Part shown: piece by piece, positions 6,848-14,789 of the stretch
Layout: each line of letters starts with the position of its first letter
How positions within the stretch are numbered: the first letter of the stretch is position 1
Assembly: GCA_947073285.1 (NCBI GenBank)
Contig: CAMTJT010000015.1
Location: 1 to 45,339 of the forward strand
Source of the DNA: an uncultured Clostridium sp.
Lineage (GTDB): Bacteria; Bacillota; Clostridia; TANB77; CAG-508
DNA length: 45,339 nucleotides
Reading direction: 5' to 3'
Made by a program: the position numbers and the translations under genes
Notes under the pieces: model-generated
What the model saw: the letters and a program-made list of their open reading frames with translations, nothing else
Databases searched by the model: none
What the model was told of the DNA's origin: nothing

Positions 6848-9412
6848 ATGTATGTATTTAATCGTATTACAGTAAATCCACAATTACCAAAAAGAATAGA
6901 AAAATTATCAGAAATTAGTTATAACCTTTGGTGGTCATGGAATACAGAATTTTTAAGATTATTTAAGCAAATTGATATTGACTTATGGGAGAGAGTAGAT
7001 AAAAACCCAGTTAAATTTCTAAAATTAGTAACACAAGAAAAGATAGAACAAGCAGCAGAAAGTACAGAGTTTCTAAAAGTATATGATAAGGTAGTAGCAG
7101 ATTTTGAAGACTATATGAAAAGTAAAAATACATGGTTTTCAAAAAAGTACCCTAATAATAAAATAGATCAAATTGCCTATTTTTCAGCAGAATATGGGCT
7201 AGATCAAGTACTTCCAATTTATTCGGGAGGTCTTGGTATTTTATCAGGTGACCACTTAAAATCTGCAAGTGATTTAGGAGTTCCTCTAGTAGCAATAGGG
7301 TTACTATATCAAAATGGGTATTTTCACCAAAAAATAAATGGTCACGGAGTACAAGAAACTGAATATTATGATATAGAGGTAGATAACTTACCTCTAAAAA
7401 GAGTGAAAGACTGCAATGATAAAGATATATTAGTAGCTTTAAGACTACCTAAAAAGAAGTTATATTTAAAAGCATGGAAAGCAAATGTAGGAAGAATAGA
7501 ATTATATTTACTAGATTCAGATATTGAAGAAAATCCACCAGAATATAGAGAAATCACAAGAACACTTTATGGTGGTGACCAAGAAATGAGAATTAGACAA
7601 GAAATAGTTCTTGGTCAAGGTGGAGTAGCTCTTTTAAAAGCATTAGGGTTAAATCCAACAGTTTACCATATGAATGAAGGTCATTCTTCTTTCTTAATTC
7701 TAGAATTGATATACACTTTAATGAAAGAAAAGAAAATATCATTTGATTTAGCAAGAGATATTGTATCTTCTAAAACAGTATTTACTACACATACGCCAGT
7801 TCCAGCAGGAAATGATATCTTTCCACTAAGTTTAGTAGAAGAATATTTCAAGGGCTTTTGGGAAAAACTTGGCATTTCAAAACAAGAATTTTTCCAAATG
7901 GGAATGAAACCAGAAGCACCACTTGATAATGGTTTCAATATGGGAATTTTAGCTTTAAAAGTAGCAGGAAAGAAAAATGGTGTAAGTAAATTACATGGAG
8001 CAGTTTCAAGGGAGCTATTTGGTGAGGTTTGGCCAGATATTGCAGCAAACGAGTCACCAATTACTTATGTAACAAATGGTATCCATACTTGTTCATGGCT
8101 TGCACCAGGGCTAAAGAAATTATATAACAAATATTTAATTCCATATTGGCAAGATAGAATTTATGATGATGAAGTATGGAAAAAAATTGTAGACATTCCA
8201 AATAAAGAACTATGGCAAGTACATCAAGAAAGAAAAGAAAAGATGTTAGATCTAGTAAAAACAAGCACAATAGAACGTTTAAGAAGAAGCGGTTATCCAT
8301 ATCAAGAAATTATGAATATTGTTTCTAACTTAGACCCTAATGCATTAACAATTGGCTTTGCTAGAAGATTTGCAACTTACAAAAGAGCAACATTAATTTT
8401 TAAAGATTTAGAAAGAATTACACAAATATTAAATGACCAAAATAAAAAAGTACAAATTATATTTGCAGGAAAAGCACATCCAGCAGATAAAGAAGGGCAA
8501 GACCTAATTAGATATATTCACGAAATTTCTATGAAACCACAATTTAAAGGTAAAGTATTTGTCTTAGAAAACTATAATATAGCTATGTCAAGATATTTAG
8601 TTAGTGGTGTAGATGTATGGCTTAATAACCCAAGAAGACCAATGGAAGCATCTGGTACAAGTGGACAAAAAGCATCAGTCAATGGTGTTATTAACTTTAG
8701 TATTTTAGATGGTTGGTGGGCAGAAGGTTATAATAGTAAAAATGGTTGGATGATAGGAACAAACCAAGAATATCCAGATTATGAAATACAAGATAGAGCA
8801 GATAGTCAAAGCATTTATGAAACTTTAGAAAACAAAATTATACCAATGTATTATGAAAAAGGTCCAGATGGAATATCTAGTAGATGGATGGAATATATGA
8901 AAGAATCTATCTTATCTACTGGTGGAAAATATAGTACTTCTAGAATGCTTACAGACTATGTAGATAAATTATATATGCCATTATGCAATTTATATAATGA
9001 GTATTATACAGAACTTGAAAAAGTAGGTGGATTTAATAAATGGAAGGAAAGTCTATATCATAGTTGGGATCAAATAGAAATTACACAAGAAAACAACTTA
9101 GATAATATTACTATGGATGCAGGAAATAATATTGAAGTAAAATGTAAAGTAAAATTACCTAATATAGATGAAAGAAATATAGAAACACAAGTATATTATG
9201 GTAGAATTGATGAAAATGGTGTGGTAGATGATATTACCATTATTCCAATGCAACTAGAAGAAAAAGACGAAGAAAATAGAACTTATATTTATAAAGCAAA
9301 AGTAAACTTGTTAAATGGTGGAAATTATGGTTATACCTTTAGAGTGATGCCAAAACATGAAATGATATTAGATAAAGAAAACTTAAATTTAATTAAATGG
9401 ATTACAAAGTAA
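6848..9412 (+). CDS. glgP: Alpha-glucan (glycogen) phosphorylase, DUF3417-containing type
   Basis: An 854-residue GT35 enzyme that releases glucose-1-phosphate from alpha-1,4-glucan using pyridoxal phosphate. The N-terminus (NRITVNPQLPKRIEKLSEISYNLWWSWN) is the DUF3417 domain that marks the TIGR02094 branch, which is shorter and less regulated than muscle or E. coli phosphorylases. Residues about 115-165 hold the active-site segment AEYGLDQVLPIYSGGLGILSGDHLK. The PLP-binding lysine lies in ASGTSGQKASVNG (about Lys608); the usual Met before the Lys is Gln here. A C-terminal beta-rich extension of about 100 residues follows. AAGGAGG lies 10 bases before the ATG. Pyruvate kinase follows after a terminator, so glycogen breakdown and lower glycolysis are neighbours but probably separate transcripts. 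Confidence 0.95.
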   Translation: MYVFNRITVNPQLPKRIEKLSEISYNLWWSWNTEFLRLFKQIDIDLWERVDKNPVKFLKLVTQEKIEQAAESTEFLKVYDKVVADFEDYMKSKNTWFSKKYPNNKIDQIAYFSAEYGLDQVLPIYSGGLGILSGDHLKSASDLGVPLVAIGLLYQNGYFHQKINGHGVQETEYYDIEVDNLPLKRVKDCNDKDILVALRLPKKKLYLKAWKANVGRIELYLLDSDIEENPPEYREITRTLYGGDQEMRIRQEIVLGQGGVALLKALGLNPTVYHMNEGHSSFLILELIYTLMKEKKISFDLARDIVSSKTVFTTHTPVPAGNDIFPLSLVEEYFKGFWEKLGISKQEFFQMGMKPEAPLDNGFNMGILALKVAGKKNGVSKLHGAVSRELFGEVWPDIAANESPITYVTNGIHTCSWLAPGLKKLYNKYLIPYWQDRIYDDEVWKKIVDIPNKELWQVHQERKEKMLDLVKTSTIERLRRSGYPYQEIMNIVSNLDPNALTIGFARRFATYKRATLIFKDLERITQILNDQNKKVQIIFAGKAHPADKEGQDLIRYIHEISMKPQFKGKVFVLENYNIAMSRYLVSGVDVWLNNPRRPMEASGTSGQKASVNGVINFSILDGWWAEGYNSKNGWMIGTNQEYPDYEIQDRADSQSIYETLENKIIPMYYEKGPDGISSRWMEYMKESILSTGGKYSTSRMLTDYVDKLYMPLCNLYNEYYTELEKVGGFNKWKESLYHSWDQIEITQENNLDNITMDAGNNIEVKCKVKLPNIDERNIETQVYYGRIDENGVVDDITIIPMQLEEKDEENRTYIYKAKVNLLNGGNYGYTFRVMPKHEMILDKENLNLIKWITK

Positions 9413-9420
9413 TGGTTTTA

Positions 9421-9512
9421 ACTAAAGCATTATAATAATCTTTTAAAATTAGGCGTTACCAATATAATAAGGTAAAGTTAAAATGCAAAAAGATTGTTGT
9501 AATGCTTTTTTA
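9421..9512 (+). terminator. Long-stem hairpin between glgP and pyk
   Basis: A 21-bp stem with two G-U pairs (9424-9444 with 9488-9508) encloses a 43-base loop and runs into a T-tract at 9506-9511. It would terminate glgP; the long loop may itself fold (TTACC/GGTAA). Confidence 0.65.
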
Positions 9513-9593
9513 GTTACATTAAATAGTACTTGATTTATGCTAAGATATAGTCTCATGAAAATTGAGCAAAGGCAAGAAAGGAATGGAAAAACA

Positions 9594-11027
9594 ATGAAAA
9601 AAACAAAAATTATTTGTACAATAGGTCCAGCAGTAGATAGTGACGATGTACTAGAAAAATTAATTTTAGCAGGTATGGATGTTGCTAGAATCAATTTTTC
9701 ACATGGTAATTATAAAGATCAAGAGTCTAGAATTGAAACAGTAAAAAGGGTAAGAGAAAAAGTAGGAAAAACAGTAGCATTAATGTTAGATACAAAAGGA
9801 CCTGAAATTAGAATTGGTAAGTTTGAAACTGGAAAAATTGAATTAAATCCAGGTGATATCTTTACTTTAGTTAATGAAGAAATGTTAGGAAATAAAGAAA
9901 AAGTATCAATTACCTATAAAAATCTACATAATGAGGTAAATGTAGGAACAAATATATTGATTAATGATGGACTTATTAAAATAGAAGTAATAGAAATAAA
10001 TGGTACAGATATAATTTGTAAAGTAATAGATGGTGGTATGTTAACTAACACAAAAAGTATTAATATACCAGGTATGGCAATTAACTTACCAAGTCCAACT
10101 GATAAAGATATAGAAGATATTCTATTTGGTATTAAGGCAGGTTTTGACTATATTGCAGCTTCTTTTGTTCGTAGTGAGCAAGATATATTAAATATGAGAA
10201 AAATACTAGAAGAACATGGTGGTAGCCATATAAAAATTATTTCTAAAATAGAAAATAGGCAAGGAATAGACAATTTTGATAGTATTTTAGAGGCGTCTGA
10301 TGGAATTATGGTAGCTAGAGGTGACTTAGGGGTAGAAATTCCTATGGAAGAAGTACCAATTTACCAAAAAGAGTTTATTGCTAAATGCAATAAAGCAGGA
10401 AAACCAGTTATTATTGCAACACAAATGTTAGAATCTATGGTACATAGCCCAAGACCTACTAGAGCAGAAGTAAGTGATGTAGCAAATGCTATTTATGATA
10501 TGGCAAGTTGTATCATGTTATCTGGTGAATCAGCAGCAGGTGAATATCCAATAGAATGTGTTGAAACAATGGTAAGAATTTGCGAAACAATTGAAGGCTC
10601 TATCAAATACTGGAAAAGATTTAGCAAAAAAGAACGTAATAAAGAAAATGAAGATTATGAATATAACTTAAATTACTCAACTTGCTCTACTGCTATGGAT
10701 TTAAAAGCAAAAGCAATTTTTGCTTATACAGATACTGGTAGAACTGCTAAAATGATTGCAGGGTTTATGCCAGAGTGCCCAATTTATGTGATTACTGCAA
10801 ATAAAGAAATAGATAGACAATTATCTATGGTATGGAATGCTTATACTATTTTAGTAGAACAAAAAGAAAGCATTGATGAAATGATAGATGATGGTATTAA
10901 GGAAGCAAAAGAAAAAGGGTATATAGCAGAAGGAGATATTGTGGTTATTGCAGGAGGAGCATCTATTTTAGCAGGTCATAAACATGCTAAATTAAACAAA
11001 ACAATTGGTGGTGTGTTGAAAGTATAA
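9594..11027 (+). CDS. pyk: Pyruvate kinase
   Basis: A 477-residue pyruvate kinase converting phosphoenolpyruvate and ADP to pyruvate and ATP. The ATG at 9594 gives the standard MKKTKIICTIGPA start and follows AAAGGA at 9577-9582; the upstream ATG at 9537 would add a 19-residue extension with no family match. Seen motifs: ARINFSHG, LDTKGPEIR (substrate and cation site), the ISKIENRQGIDN segment, MVARGDLGVEIP (signature) and KPVIIATQMLESM. The C-terminal allosteric domain ends at GGVLKV with no added PEP-utilizer domain, so this is the short form. A strong terminator follows 20 bases after the stop. Confidence 0.97.
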   Translation: MKKTKIICTIGPAVDSDDVLEKLILAGMDVARINFSHGNYKDQESRIETVKRVREKVGKTVALMLDTKGPEIRIGKFETGKIELNPGDIFTLVNEEMLGNKEKVSITYKNLHNEVNVGTNILINDGLIKIEVIEINGTDIICKVIDGGMLTNTKSINIPGMAINLPSPTDKDIEDILFGIKAGFDYIAASFVRSEQDILNMRKILEEHGGSHIKIISKIENRQGIDNFDSILEASDGIMVARGDLGVEIPMEEVPIYQKEFIAKCNKAGKPVIIATQMLESMVHSPRPTRAEVSDVANAIYDMASCIMLSGESAAGEYPIECVETMVRICETIEGSIKYWKRFSKKERNKENEDYEYNLNYSTCSTAMDLKAKAIFAYTDTGRTAKMIAGFMPECPIYVITANKEIDRQLSMVWNAYTILVEQKESIDEMIDDGIKEAKEKGYIAEGDIVVIAGGASILAGHKHAKLNKTIGGVLKV

Positions 11028-11046
11028 AAATAGTAACACAAAAATG

Positions 11047-11086
11047 AAAAATAGGAATGGTAAAAAAGCCATTCCTATTTTTTTTG
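11047..11086 (+). terminator. Intrinsic terminator after pyk
   Basis: A perfect 14-bp stem (11047-11060 with 11069-11082), 8-base loop and a long T-run. A second weaker hairpin follows at 11095-11127 (AAAAGTAAG with CTTACTTTT), before the cotJ operon. Confidence 0.95.
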
Positions 11087-11173
11087 TAATTGTAAAAGTA
11101 AGTTTTAACGCACCTTTTCTTACTTTTTGTCATATTATGTAGTATAAACCAAAAATAAGGAGGAAAATGAAGG

Positions 11174-11587
11174 ATGTTTAATCGATATAGAAGATGCCAT
11201 TGTCAAAACAATTATAATCCAGAAGTGATTGAAACATTATGCCAAAATGTAGGTGTAAGTGCAGAGTATGCTCAAGTAAATACTTCTGGTTTTAATTGTG
11301 GTTGTAATTGTAAATGCAATTGCGGTTGTGGTTGTAGTGATAATGATACTGTGGATTGTGGTTGTGGATTTGATGAAGAACCAAGTGTATTTCCATTAAA
11401 TCCAATGCTTGCACAAAGTTATGTGCCAATACAAGAAATGGATAAAACTTTTACACCATGTTGTGGTTTAAAAATGGGAACTATTTTTCCAGAATTAGTT
11501 AGTCCATATATGCCAGGGCAAAGCATGGCAGAAATTGAATATTTAAAAAATACAAATGAAATTGGGGAGGGATGTAATCAATGTTAG
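11174..11587 (+). CDS. cotJA: Spore coat associated protein CotJA, with cysteine-rich insert
   Basis: A 137-residue protein. The C-terminal half carries the CotJA signature: SYVPIQEMDKTFTPCCGLKMG followed by GTIFPELVSPYMPGQ. In Bacillus the cotJABC operon is transcribed in the mother cell under sigma-E and its products enter the inner coat. Compared with the roughly 80-residue Bacillus protein there is an N-terminal extension with a dense cysteine tract at about residues 39-64 (CGCNCKCNCGCGC), which could bind metal or form disulfide links. AAGGAGG at 11157-11163 precedes the ATG by 10 bases. The stop overlaps the cotJB start (ATGTTAG), indicating coupled translation. No convincing sigma-E promoter was found upstream. 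Confidence 0.9.
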   Translation: MFNRYRRCHCQNNYNPEVIETLCQNVGVSAEYAQVNTSGFNCGCNCKCNCGCGCSDNDTVDCGCGFDEEPSVFPLNPMLAQSYVPIQEMDKTFTPCCGLKMGTIFPELVSPYMPGQSMAEIEYLKNTNEIGEGCNQC

Positions 11588-12042
11588 GTTCAGATAATGA
11601 AAATAGAAACTGTGGTTGTATGCCAAACAATCAACCAAATTGTGAATGTATGGGAAATAATTTAGCAGAATGTGATTGTAATTATACTCCTCAAGGAATT
11701 AATGCAGCATTTGGTTATAACACAATGGCAATGCAAGATAATGATAAAAATTGTTGTTGTAGTGATAATATGGAACAATGTTGTTGCGAAAGAAACAGAG
11801 TAAGAGAAGAAATGCTAGGTCAAATTAAATGTTTAAACTTTGCAATTATTGAATTAGGTTTATATTTAAACACTCATAGTAATGACCAAAGAGCAATTTG
11901 TATGCATAAAGAATATTGCAAACAATTAAAAGAATTAAAAGATAAATATCAAAGAATTTATGGACCATTAAGTATTTACTATCCATGTAACAAATGGAGA
12001 TGGCTAGAAGAACCATGGCCATGGGAAGGAGGAATGAAGTAG
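11581..12042 (+). CDS. cotJB: Spore coat protein CotJB, with cysteine-rich N-terminus
   Basis: A 153-residue protein whose last 85 residues match the CotJB domain: REEMLGQIKCLNFAIIELGL, LNTHSNDQRAI, the YCKQLKELKDKY helix, and the aromatic end YYPCNKWRWLEEPWPWEGG. The first 65 residues are an extension rich in Cys and Asn (NCGCMPNN, NCECMGNN, CDCNY, NCCCSDN, QCCCERN) that is absent from Bacillus CotJB. The start overlaps the cotJA stop by 7 bases, and cotJC starts one base after its stop, so all three are one translationally coupled operon. Like CotJA here, the extension suggests a cysteine-linked or metal-loaded coat layer; that is inference. Confidence 0.9.
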   Translation: MLGSDNENRNCGCMPNNQPNCECMGNNLAECDCNYTPQGINAAFGYNTMAMQDNDKNCCCSDNMEQCCCERNRVREEMLGQIKCLNFAIIELGLYLNTHSNDQRAICMHKEYCKQLKELKDKYQRIYGPLSIYYPCNKWRWLEEPWPWEGGMK

Positions 12043-12043
12043 T

Positions 12044-12239
12044 ATGTGGACTTATAATAAAGTATTAGAATACCCAGTAAAAATAAAATGCCCTAATGCA
12101 AAACTTGCAAAATTTATTATCTCTCAATATGGAGGACCAGATGGTGAACTTGCAGCTTCTCTTAGATATTTGAGTCAAAGATTTGGAATGCCAGACCAAA
12201 TTGCTAAAGCAACATTAAATGATGTTGGTACAGAAGAAT
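12044..12239 (+). pseudogene. cotJC: cotJC piece 1 of 3 (manganese-catalase-like spore coat protein)
   Basis: Residues 1-65 of CotJC (MWTYNKVLEYPVKIKC to NDVGTEE). The family is the ferritin-like dimanganese catalase fold, present in the spore coat. This piece holds the first two predicted metal ligands, Glu35 (DGELAA) and Glu65 (last E of GTEE). The reading frame then runs into element 1, where it meets TGA at 12239-12241, so as it stands only a 65-residue fragment would be made. The next residues of the family consensus (ELAHLE) are found at 17151, after element 1. The gene is called interrupted rather than dead: joining 12239 to 17152 restores GGT ACA GAA GAA TTA GCT CAC in frame. Confidence 0.95.
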
Positions 12240-12258
12240 GAGTTCCATGATGATGTCA
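12230..12258. other. attL of element 1
   Basis: The 10-bp core ACAGAAGAAT (12230-12239) is shared with 17142-17151. To its right lies the element-side arm TCCATGATGATGTCA (12244-12258), which is an inverted copy (14 of 15) of TGACAACATCATGGA at 17127-17141. In the joined attP the two arms are 14 bases apart and symmetrical about a central GA dinucleotide in the core, the layout expected for a large serine integrase crossover. Confidence 0.88.
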
Positions 12259-12333
12259 ATAACTAAAGACATAAGTTATTTGTAATCGGCTATCGCCTCA
12301 ACAACTAACAAAATTACAATCTTAGTTATTGAC
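12255..12333. repeat. Inverted repeat beside attL of element 1
   Basis: GTCAATAACTAA (12255-12266) and TTAGTTATTGAC (12322-12333) are perfect 12-bp inverted copies. Between them TTGTAAT (12280-12286) and ATTACAA (12313-12319) form an inner stem. The block begins within the attL arm and ends 45 bases before the promoter at 12378. It could be accessory integrase binding sites or an RNA hairpin. Confidence 0.6.
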
Positions 12334-12377
12334 TGTAAAATAGGTTTGTTACTTCATATGAATTGTGTTCACATAAT

Positions 12378-12417
12378 TTGACTTTATAATATAAATTGGG
12401 TATAATGTAACTGTTAC
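12378..12417 (+). promoter_or_regulatory. Promoter plus overlapping palindromic operator candidate
   Basis: TTGACT at 12378-12383, a 17-base spacer and TATAAT at 12401-12406. GTAAC-T-GTTAC directly follows at 12407-12417, covering the likely start of transcription, and could be a repressor site. Confidence 0.75.
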
Positions 12418-12476
12418 AATAATATTTTATTTCAAGTCCATAACTGTAAATGAAGCTATGGCAGAAAGGATTGTGT

Positions 12477-12639
12477 ATGAGTATAGAAACTGATAAAAGC
12501 GCAACTGGTTTTCGGATTTGCATTACTTCTAACAATGGCAAGACTTGTTGCAGGGGAACCATTAAAAGTTGTATCCAATGATGACGTTTCTGACAATCAA
12601 CTCTATGCTATTTGCAAAGTGTTAGATGAATTGCCGTAA
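12477..12639 (+). CDS. Small element-1 protein, readable through a +1 shift at TTT-CGG-A
   Basis: I do not recognise this protein. ATG at 12477 follows AAAGGA with a 6-base gap. The frame reads MSIETDKSATGF to TTT at 12510-12512, then the in-frame codon is CGG. Skipping C12513 gives GGA TTT GCA and a further 40 codons (GFALLLTMARLVAGEPLKVV, then SNDDVSDNQLYAICKVLDELP) to TAA at 12637-12639, a 53-residue product. Without the shift the frame ends at 12579-12581 in a cysteine-rich tail of little character. The shifted stop lies 7 bases before a strong terminator and the gene has its own promoter, which favours the shifted product. Its place beside attL makes a regulator or directionality factor possible, but this is a guess. 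Confidence 0.55.
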
Positions 12640-12646
12640 TCCTTAT

Positions 12647-12684
12647 GATGCTCTCTTTTCTATAAGTTAAGGGAGCATCTTTTT
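12647..12684 (+). terminator. Terminator after the small element-1 gene
   Basis: A 9-bp stem with one wobble pair (GATGCTCTC 12647-12655 with GGGAGCATC 12671-12679), then TTTTT. It ends the plus-strand transcript and faces the minus-strand recombinase end at 12706. Confidence 0.85.
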
Positions 12685-12705
12685 ATTGTGAAAACAACAA
12701 GAGTC

Positions 12706-14265
12706 TTATATTTTTAATATTTTAGGATATATATGTAATTCAAAATTTGTTGGATCTGTATCCTTTTTTATAGCTTTTTCCATTTTTAAATAAGTAACTT
12801 TATTAATTATGCTTTTTAATAAAATATTCTTATCTTCTGCAGTTTCCAACTTACCATATAAATCAATTACATTTTCTAATTTGGGAATCATTATTCCTTT
12901 TTCATTTTGCATTTCATTATTTTTATTTAAAAGTTCAGTATATTCTGCTAGTTTATTTTCTAAACTTTCAATGTTTTCTTTTATAGCTTTAGAACGATTT
13001 ATAAATTCATCTTTACTATAAACTCCGTTTTCTAAAAAGTCATATACTTTATTTAATTTAGCATTTTCCTTTTCTAATTCTTTTTTAGTAGTATAAATGG
13101 ACTTTTCTATTAACTTACTATTTTCAGTATTTGAGTTATCTTTAACTTCATATTCTACTTTATAATTGTCAAGCCATATTCTTAACGCTTCGATGATTTT
13201 ATTTTCTACAATATAAAGTTTAGAACTTATATTATTACATTTTGAATTAGAACATATTAGTGTTGCAGGTTTGTCAGCTTTTGTATAAGGTCTCCTTTGC
13301 ATTGGCTTACCACATTTTTCACAAAATACTAAACCAACTAATGGATTTTGAATAATATTGTTGTGTTTTACTTTTGGAGTATTTTGCTTTCTTTTTTCTT
13401 GAACTAATTCCCATGTTTTATTATCAATAATCGGCTCATGCAATCCATCATAAATTAGATAATCTTGATTACGAGGTCTACTAATAATAAGATGTCCATT
13501 TTTTGTTTTCTTTTTTTGTTTCCTTCTATTCCAAACAATTTTACCAATATAGGTAGGATTAGAAAGAATATCTTTCACAGAAGAAATAGTCCATTCATTA
13601 GAAATTTTAGGCTTTAAATTCATATTATTTAATTGTTTTACAACTGAATTTATAGTATTACTTTCAAAAGTATATAATCTAAAAATTTCTTTCACAATAG
13701 GTGCTTCATTTTGATTGATTGTTAAAGTATAGCCTTTGGAATCTTTTAATTTTACTCTATCATACCCAAAAGGAGCAATGTTTCCTACAAATTTACCTTC
13801 AAAAACAGAAATTTCTCGACCTCTTTGTAAACGCCTATTAATTGTCTTATATTCTCTCCTGGACATAAATAAGCCAAACTCAAAGTATTCTTCATCAAAT
13901 TCATTATCTGGATCATAAGTTTTAACAGGTGTAATAATTTTTGTATGAGAATATTTGAATGCCTTTGAAACTCTACCTTGGTCAGCTGTATCACCACGAG
14001 CAAGTCTTTCTACTTCAACAACTAAAACACCAGTCCATTTTTCATTTTCAACATCTTTCAAAAGTTTTTGCATTTCTTTTCTTTCACTAATTGTTTCACC
14101 ACTAACAACTTCTCGATAGATTTTGGAAATATGTAAGTTTCGTTTCTCTGCTAAAGTAGTTAAAATTTTCTCATGTCTTGCTAAAGTTTCGCCTTCTCCA
14201 TATTTTTCAGATTCTATATCTTCTCTTGATTTTCTTAAATATATTGCATATGTGCCATTTTGCAC
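12706..14265 (-). CDS. Large serine recombinase of element 1
   Basis: A 519-residue recombinase. The resolvase domain starts at once: YAIYLRKSRED with the nucleophile Ser13, VVEVERLARGD, and the helix-E segment following. Then comes a recombinase domain (IAPFGYDRVKLKDSKGYTL, NPTYIGKIVWNRRKQ), a zinc ribbon (CEKCGKPMQRRPY, LICSNSKC), and a coiled coil at about residues 395-470. The start is GTG at 14265, directly after AAGGAGGAAAT; the longer open frame from 14307 would read through the ribosome binding site. It should catalyse integration and excision of element 1 at the att sites described, by two-base staggered cuts. Its 3' end lies about 470 bp from attL. It is only distantly similar to the element-2 recombinase, so the two elements are unrelated insertions. 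Confidence 0.95.
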   Translation of the reverse strand: MQNGTYAIYLRKSREDIESEKYGEGETLARHEKILTTLAEKRNLHISKIYREVVSGETISERKEMQKLLKDVENEKWTGVLVVEVERLARGDTADQGRVSKAFKYSHTKIITPVKTYDPDNEFDEEYFEFGLFMSRREYKTINRRLQRGREISVFEGKFVGNIAPFGYDRVKLKDSKGYTLTINQNEAPIVKEIFRLYTFESNTINSVVKQLNNMNLKPKISNEWTISSVKDILSNPTYIGKIVWNRRKQKKKTKNGHLIISRPRNQDYLIYDGLHEPIIDNKTWELVQEKRKQNTPKVKHNNIIQNPLVGLVFCEKCGKPMQRRPYTKADKPATLICSNSKCNNISSKLYIVENKIIEALRIWLDNYKVEYEVKDNSNTENSKLIEKSIYTTKKELEKENAKLNKVYDFLENGVYSKDEFINRSKAIKENIESLENKLAEYTELLNKNNEMQNEKGIMIPKLENVIDLYGKLETAEDKNILLKSIINKVTYLKMEKAIKKDTDPTNFELHIYPKILKI

Positions 14266-14287
14266 ATTTCCTCCTTTCCTTGTAATT

Positions 14288-14350
14288 AAGACAGCCGTTG
14301 GGAACAAAGTGACCTTACGGATGTCTTATGCAAAATGCGATAGCATTTTG
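14288..14350 (-). promoter_or_regulatory. Paired hairpins in the leader of recombinase 1
   Basis: On the minus strand, between the 47-codon ORF and the recombinase, lie CAAAATGC-GATA-GCATTTTG (14331-14350) and an 11-bp imperfect stem of AAGACAGCCGT with ACGGATGTCTT (14288-14327). Neither is followed by a T-run, so these are folded leader RNA or protein sites rather than terminators. Confidence 0.5.
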
Positions 14351-14424
14351 TATACCTTAGAAATGTATCTACATCTTGCACTGTCTTTAACTATGATATA
14401 AATTATATCTGTAATTGCAACAAA

Positions 14425-14568
14425 TTACAATAAAGAAGAATTTATTTTTCTTATTAAATTAATGATAATATTATCTATGTATTCTTTTTGATTAGATATA
14501 TTTTCTACGATGTAATCATCATAAAACTTTATCTTTGTGTTTTCTAAAGTGTATTCTTCTAACAACAT
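14425..14568 (-). CDS. Small 47-residue ORF upstream of recombinase 1
   Basis: ATG at 14568 with GAGGCGA 5 bases upstream, ending at TAA 14425-14427. The product begins MLLEEYTLENTKIKFYDDY and ends DNIIINLIRKINSSLL. It is acidic at the start with an amphipathic Ile-rich C-terminal helix. It is the first gene of the minus-strand unit that contains the recombinase, under the promoter at 14662-14690. Element 2 has a similar-sized ORF in the same position (27295-27405), also ending in a short hydrophobic helix (WQDIVNLILNK). The shared position suggests a helper such as a recombination directionality factor; no family was recognised. Confidence 0.6.
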   Translation of the reverse strand: MLLEEYTLENTKIKFYDDYIVENISNQKEYIDNIIINLIRKINSSLL

Positions 14569-14605
14569 ATAAATCGCCTCTTTAAAATTTATGAGAAAAA
14601 TACAA

Positions 14606-14633
14606 AAAAATACCCAAGACAGAGCCTGTCTTG
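14606..14633 (-). terminator. Terminator or attenuator in the leader of the recombinase-1 operon
   Basis: Reading the minus strand, CAAGACAG-GCT-CTGTCTTG (14633-14615) is followed by a run of seven T (14606-14612). It sits only about 20 bases after the predicted start of transcription and before the first gene, so the operon would be transcribed only when RNA polymerase passes it. Confidence 0.65.
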
Positions 14634-14661
14634 AGTAAATTTATATTTTTTCTATGCTAAC

Positions 14662-14690
14662 ATTATATGATGGGCAATTTATAAAATCAA
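14662..14690 (-). promoter_or_regulatory. Promoter of the recombinase-1 operon
   Basis: On the minus strand TTGATT (14690-14685), a 17-base spacer and TATAAT (14667-14662). It is divergent from the metallophosphoesterase promoter at 14735. Confidence 0.75.
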
Positions 14691-14734
14691 TTCCCTTTTA
14701 TTTCCCTTTTTTCTAAAACTAGGAATTTCTCATG

Positions 14735-14763
14735 TTGAGATTCTTCTTAACTTGTGATAATAT
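14735..14763 (+). promoter_or_regulatory. Promoter of the metallophosphoesterase gene
   Basis: TTGAGA at 14735-14740, 17 bases, TAATAT at 14758-14763 (GATAAT at 14756-14761 is an alternative -10). Confidence 0.55.
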
Positions 14764-14789
14764 AAGTAAAAATTGAAAAGGAGTTATAT

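Noticed and set aside
9537..9593. Longer pyruvate kinase starting at 9537
   Set aside because: The extra 19 residues have no family match, and AAAGGA is correctly placed for ATG 9594.
11129..11136. GTCATATT upstream of cotJA as a sigma-E -35 box
   Set aside because: No CATACAAT-like -10 occurs at the expected spacing, so I could not support a sigma-E promoter from sequence.
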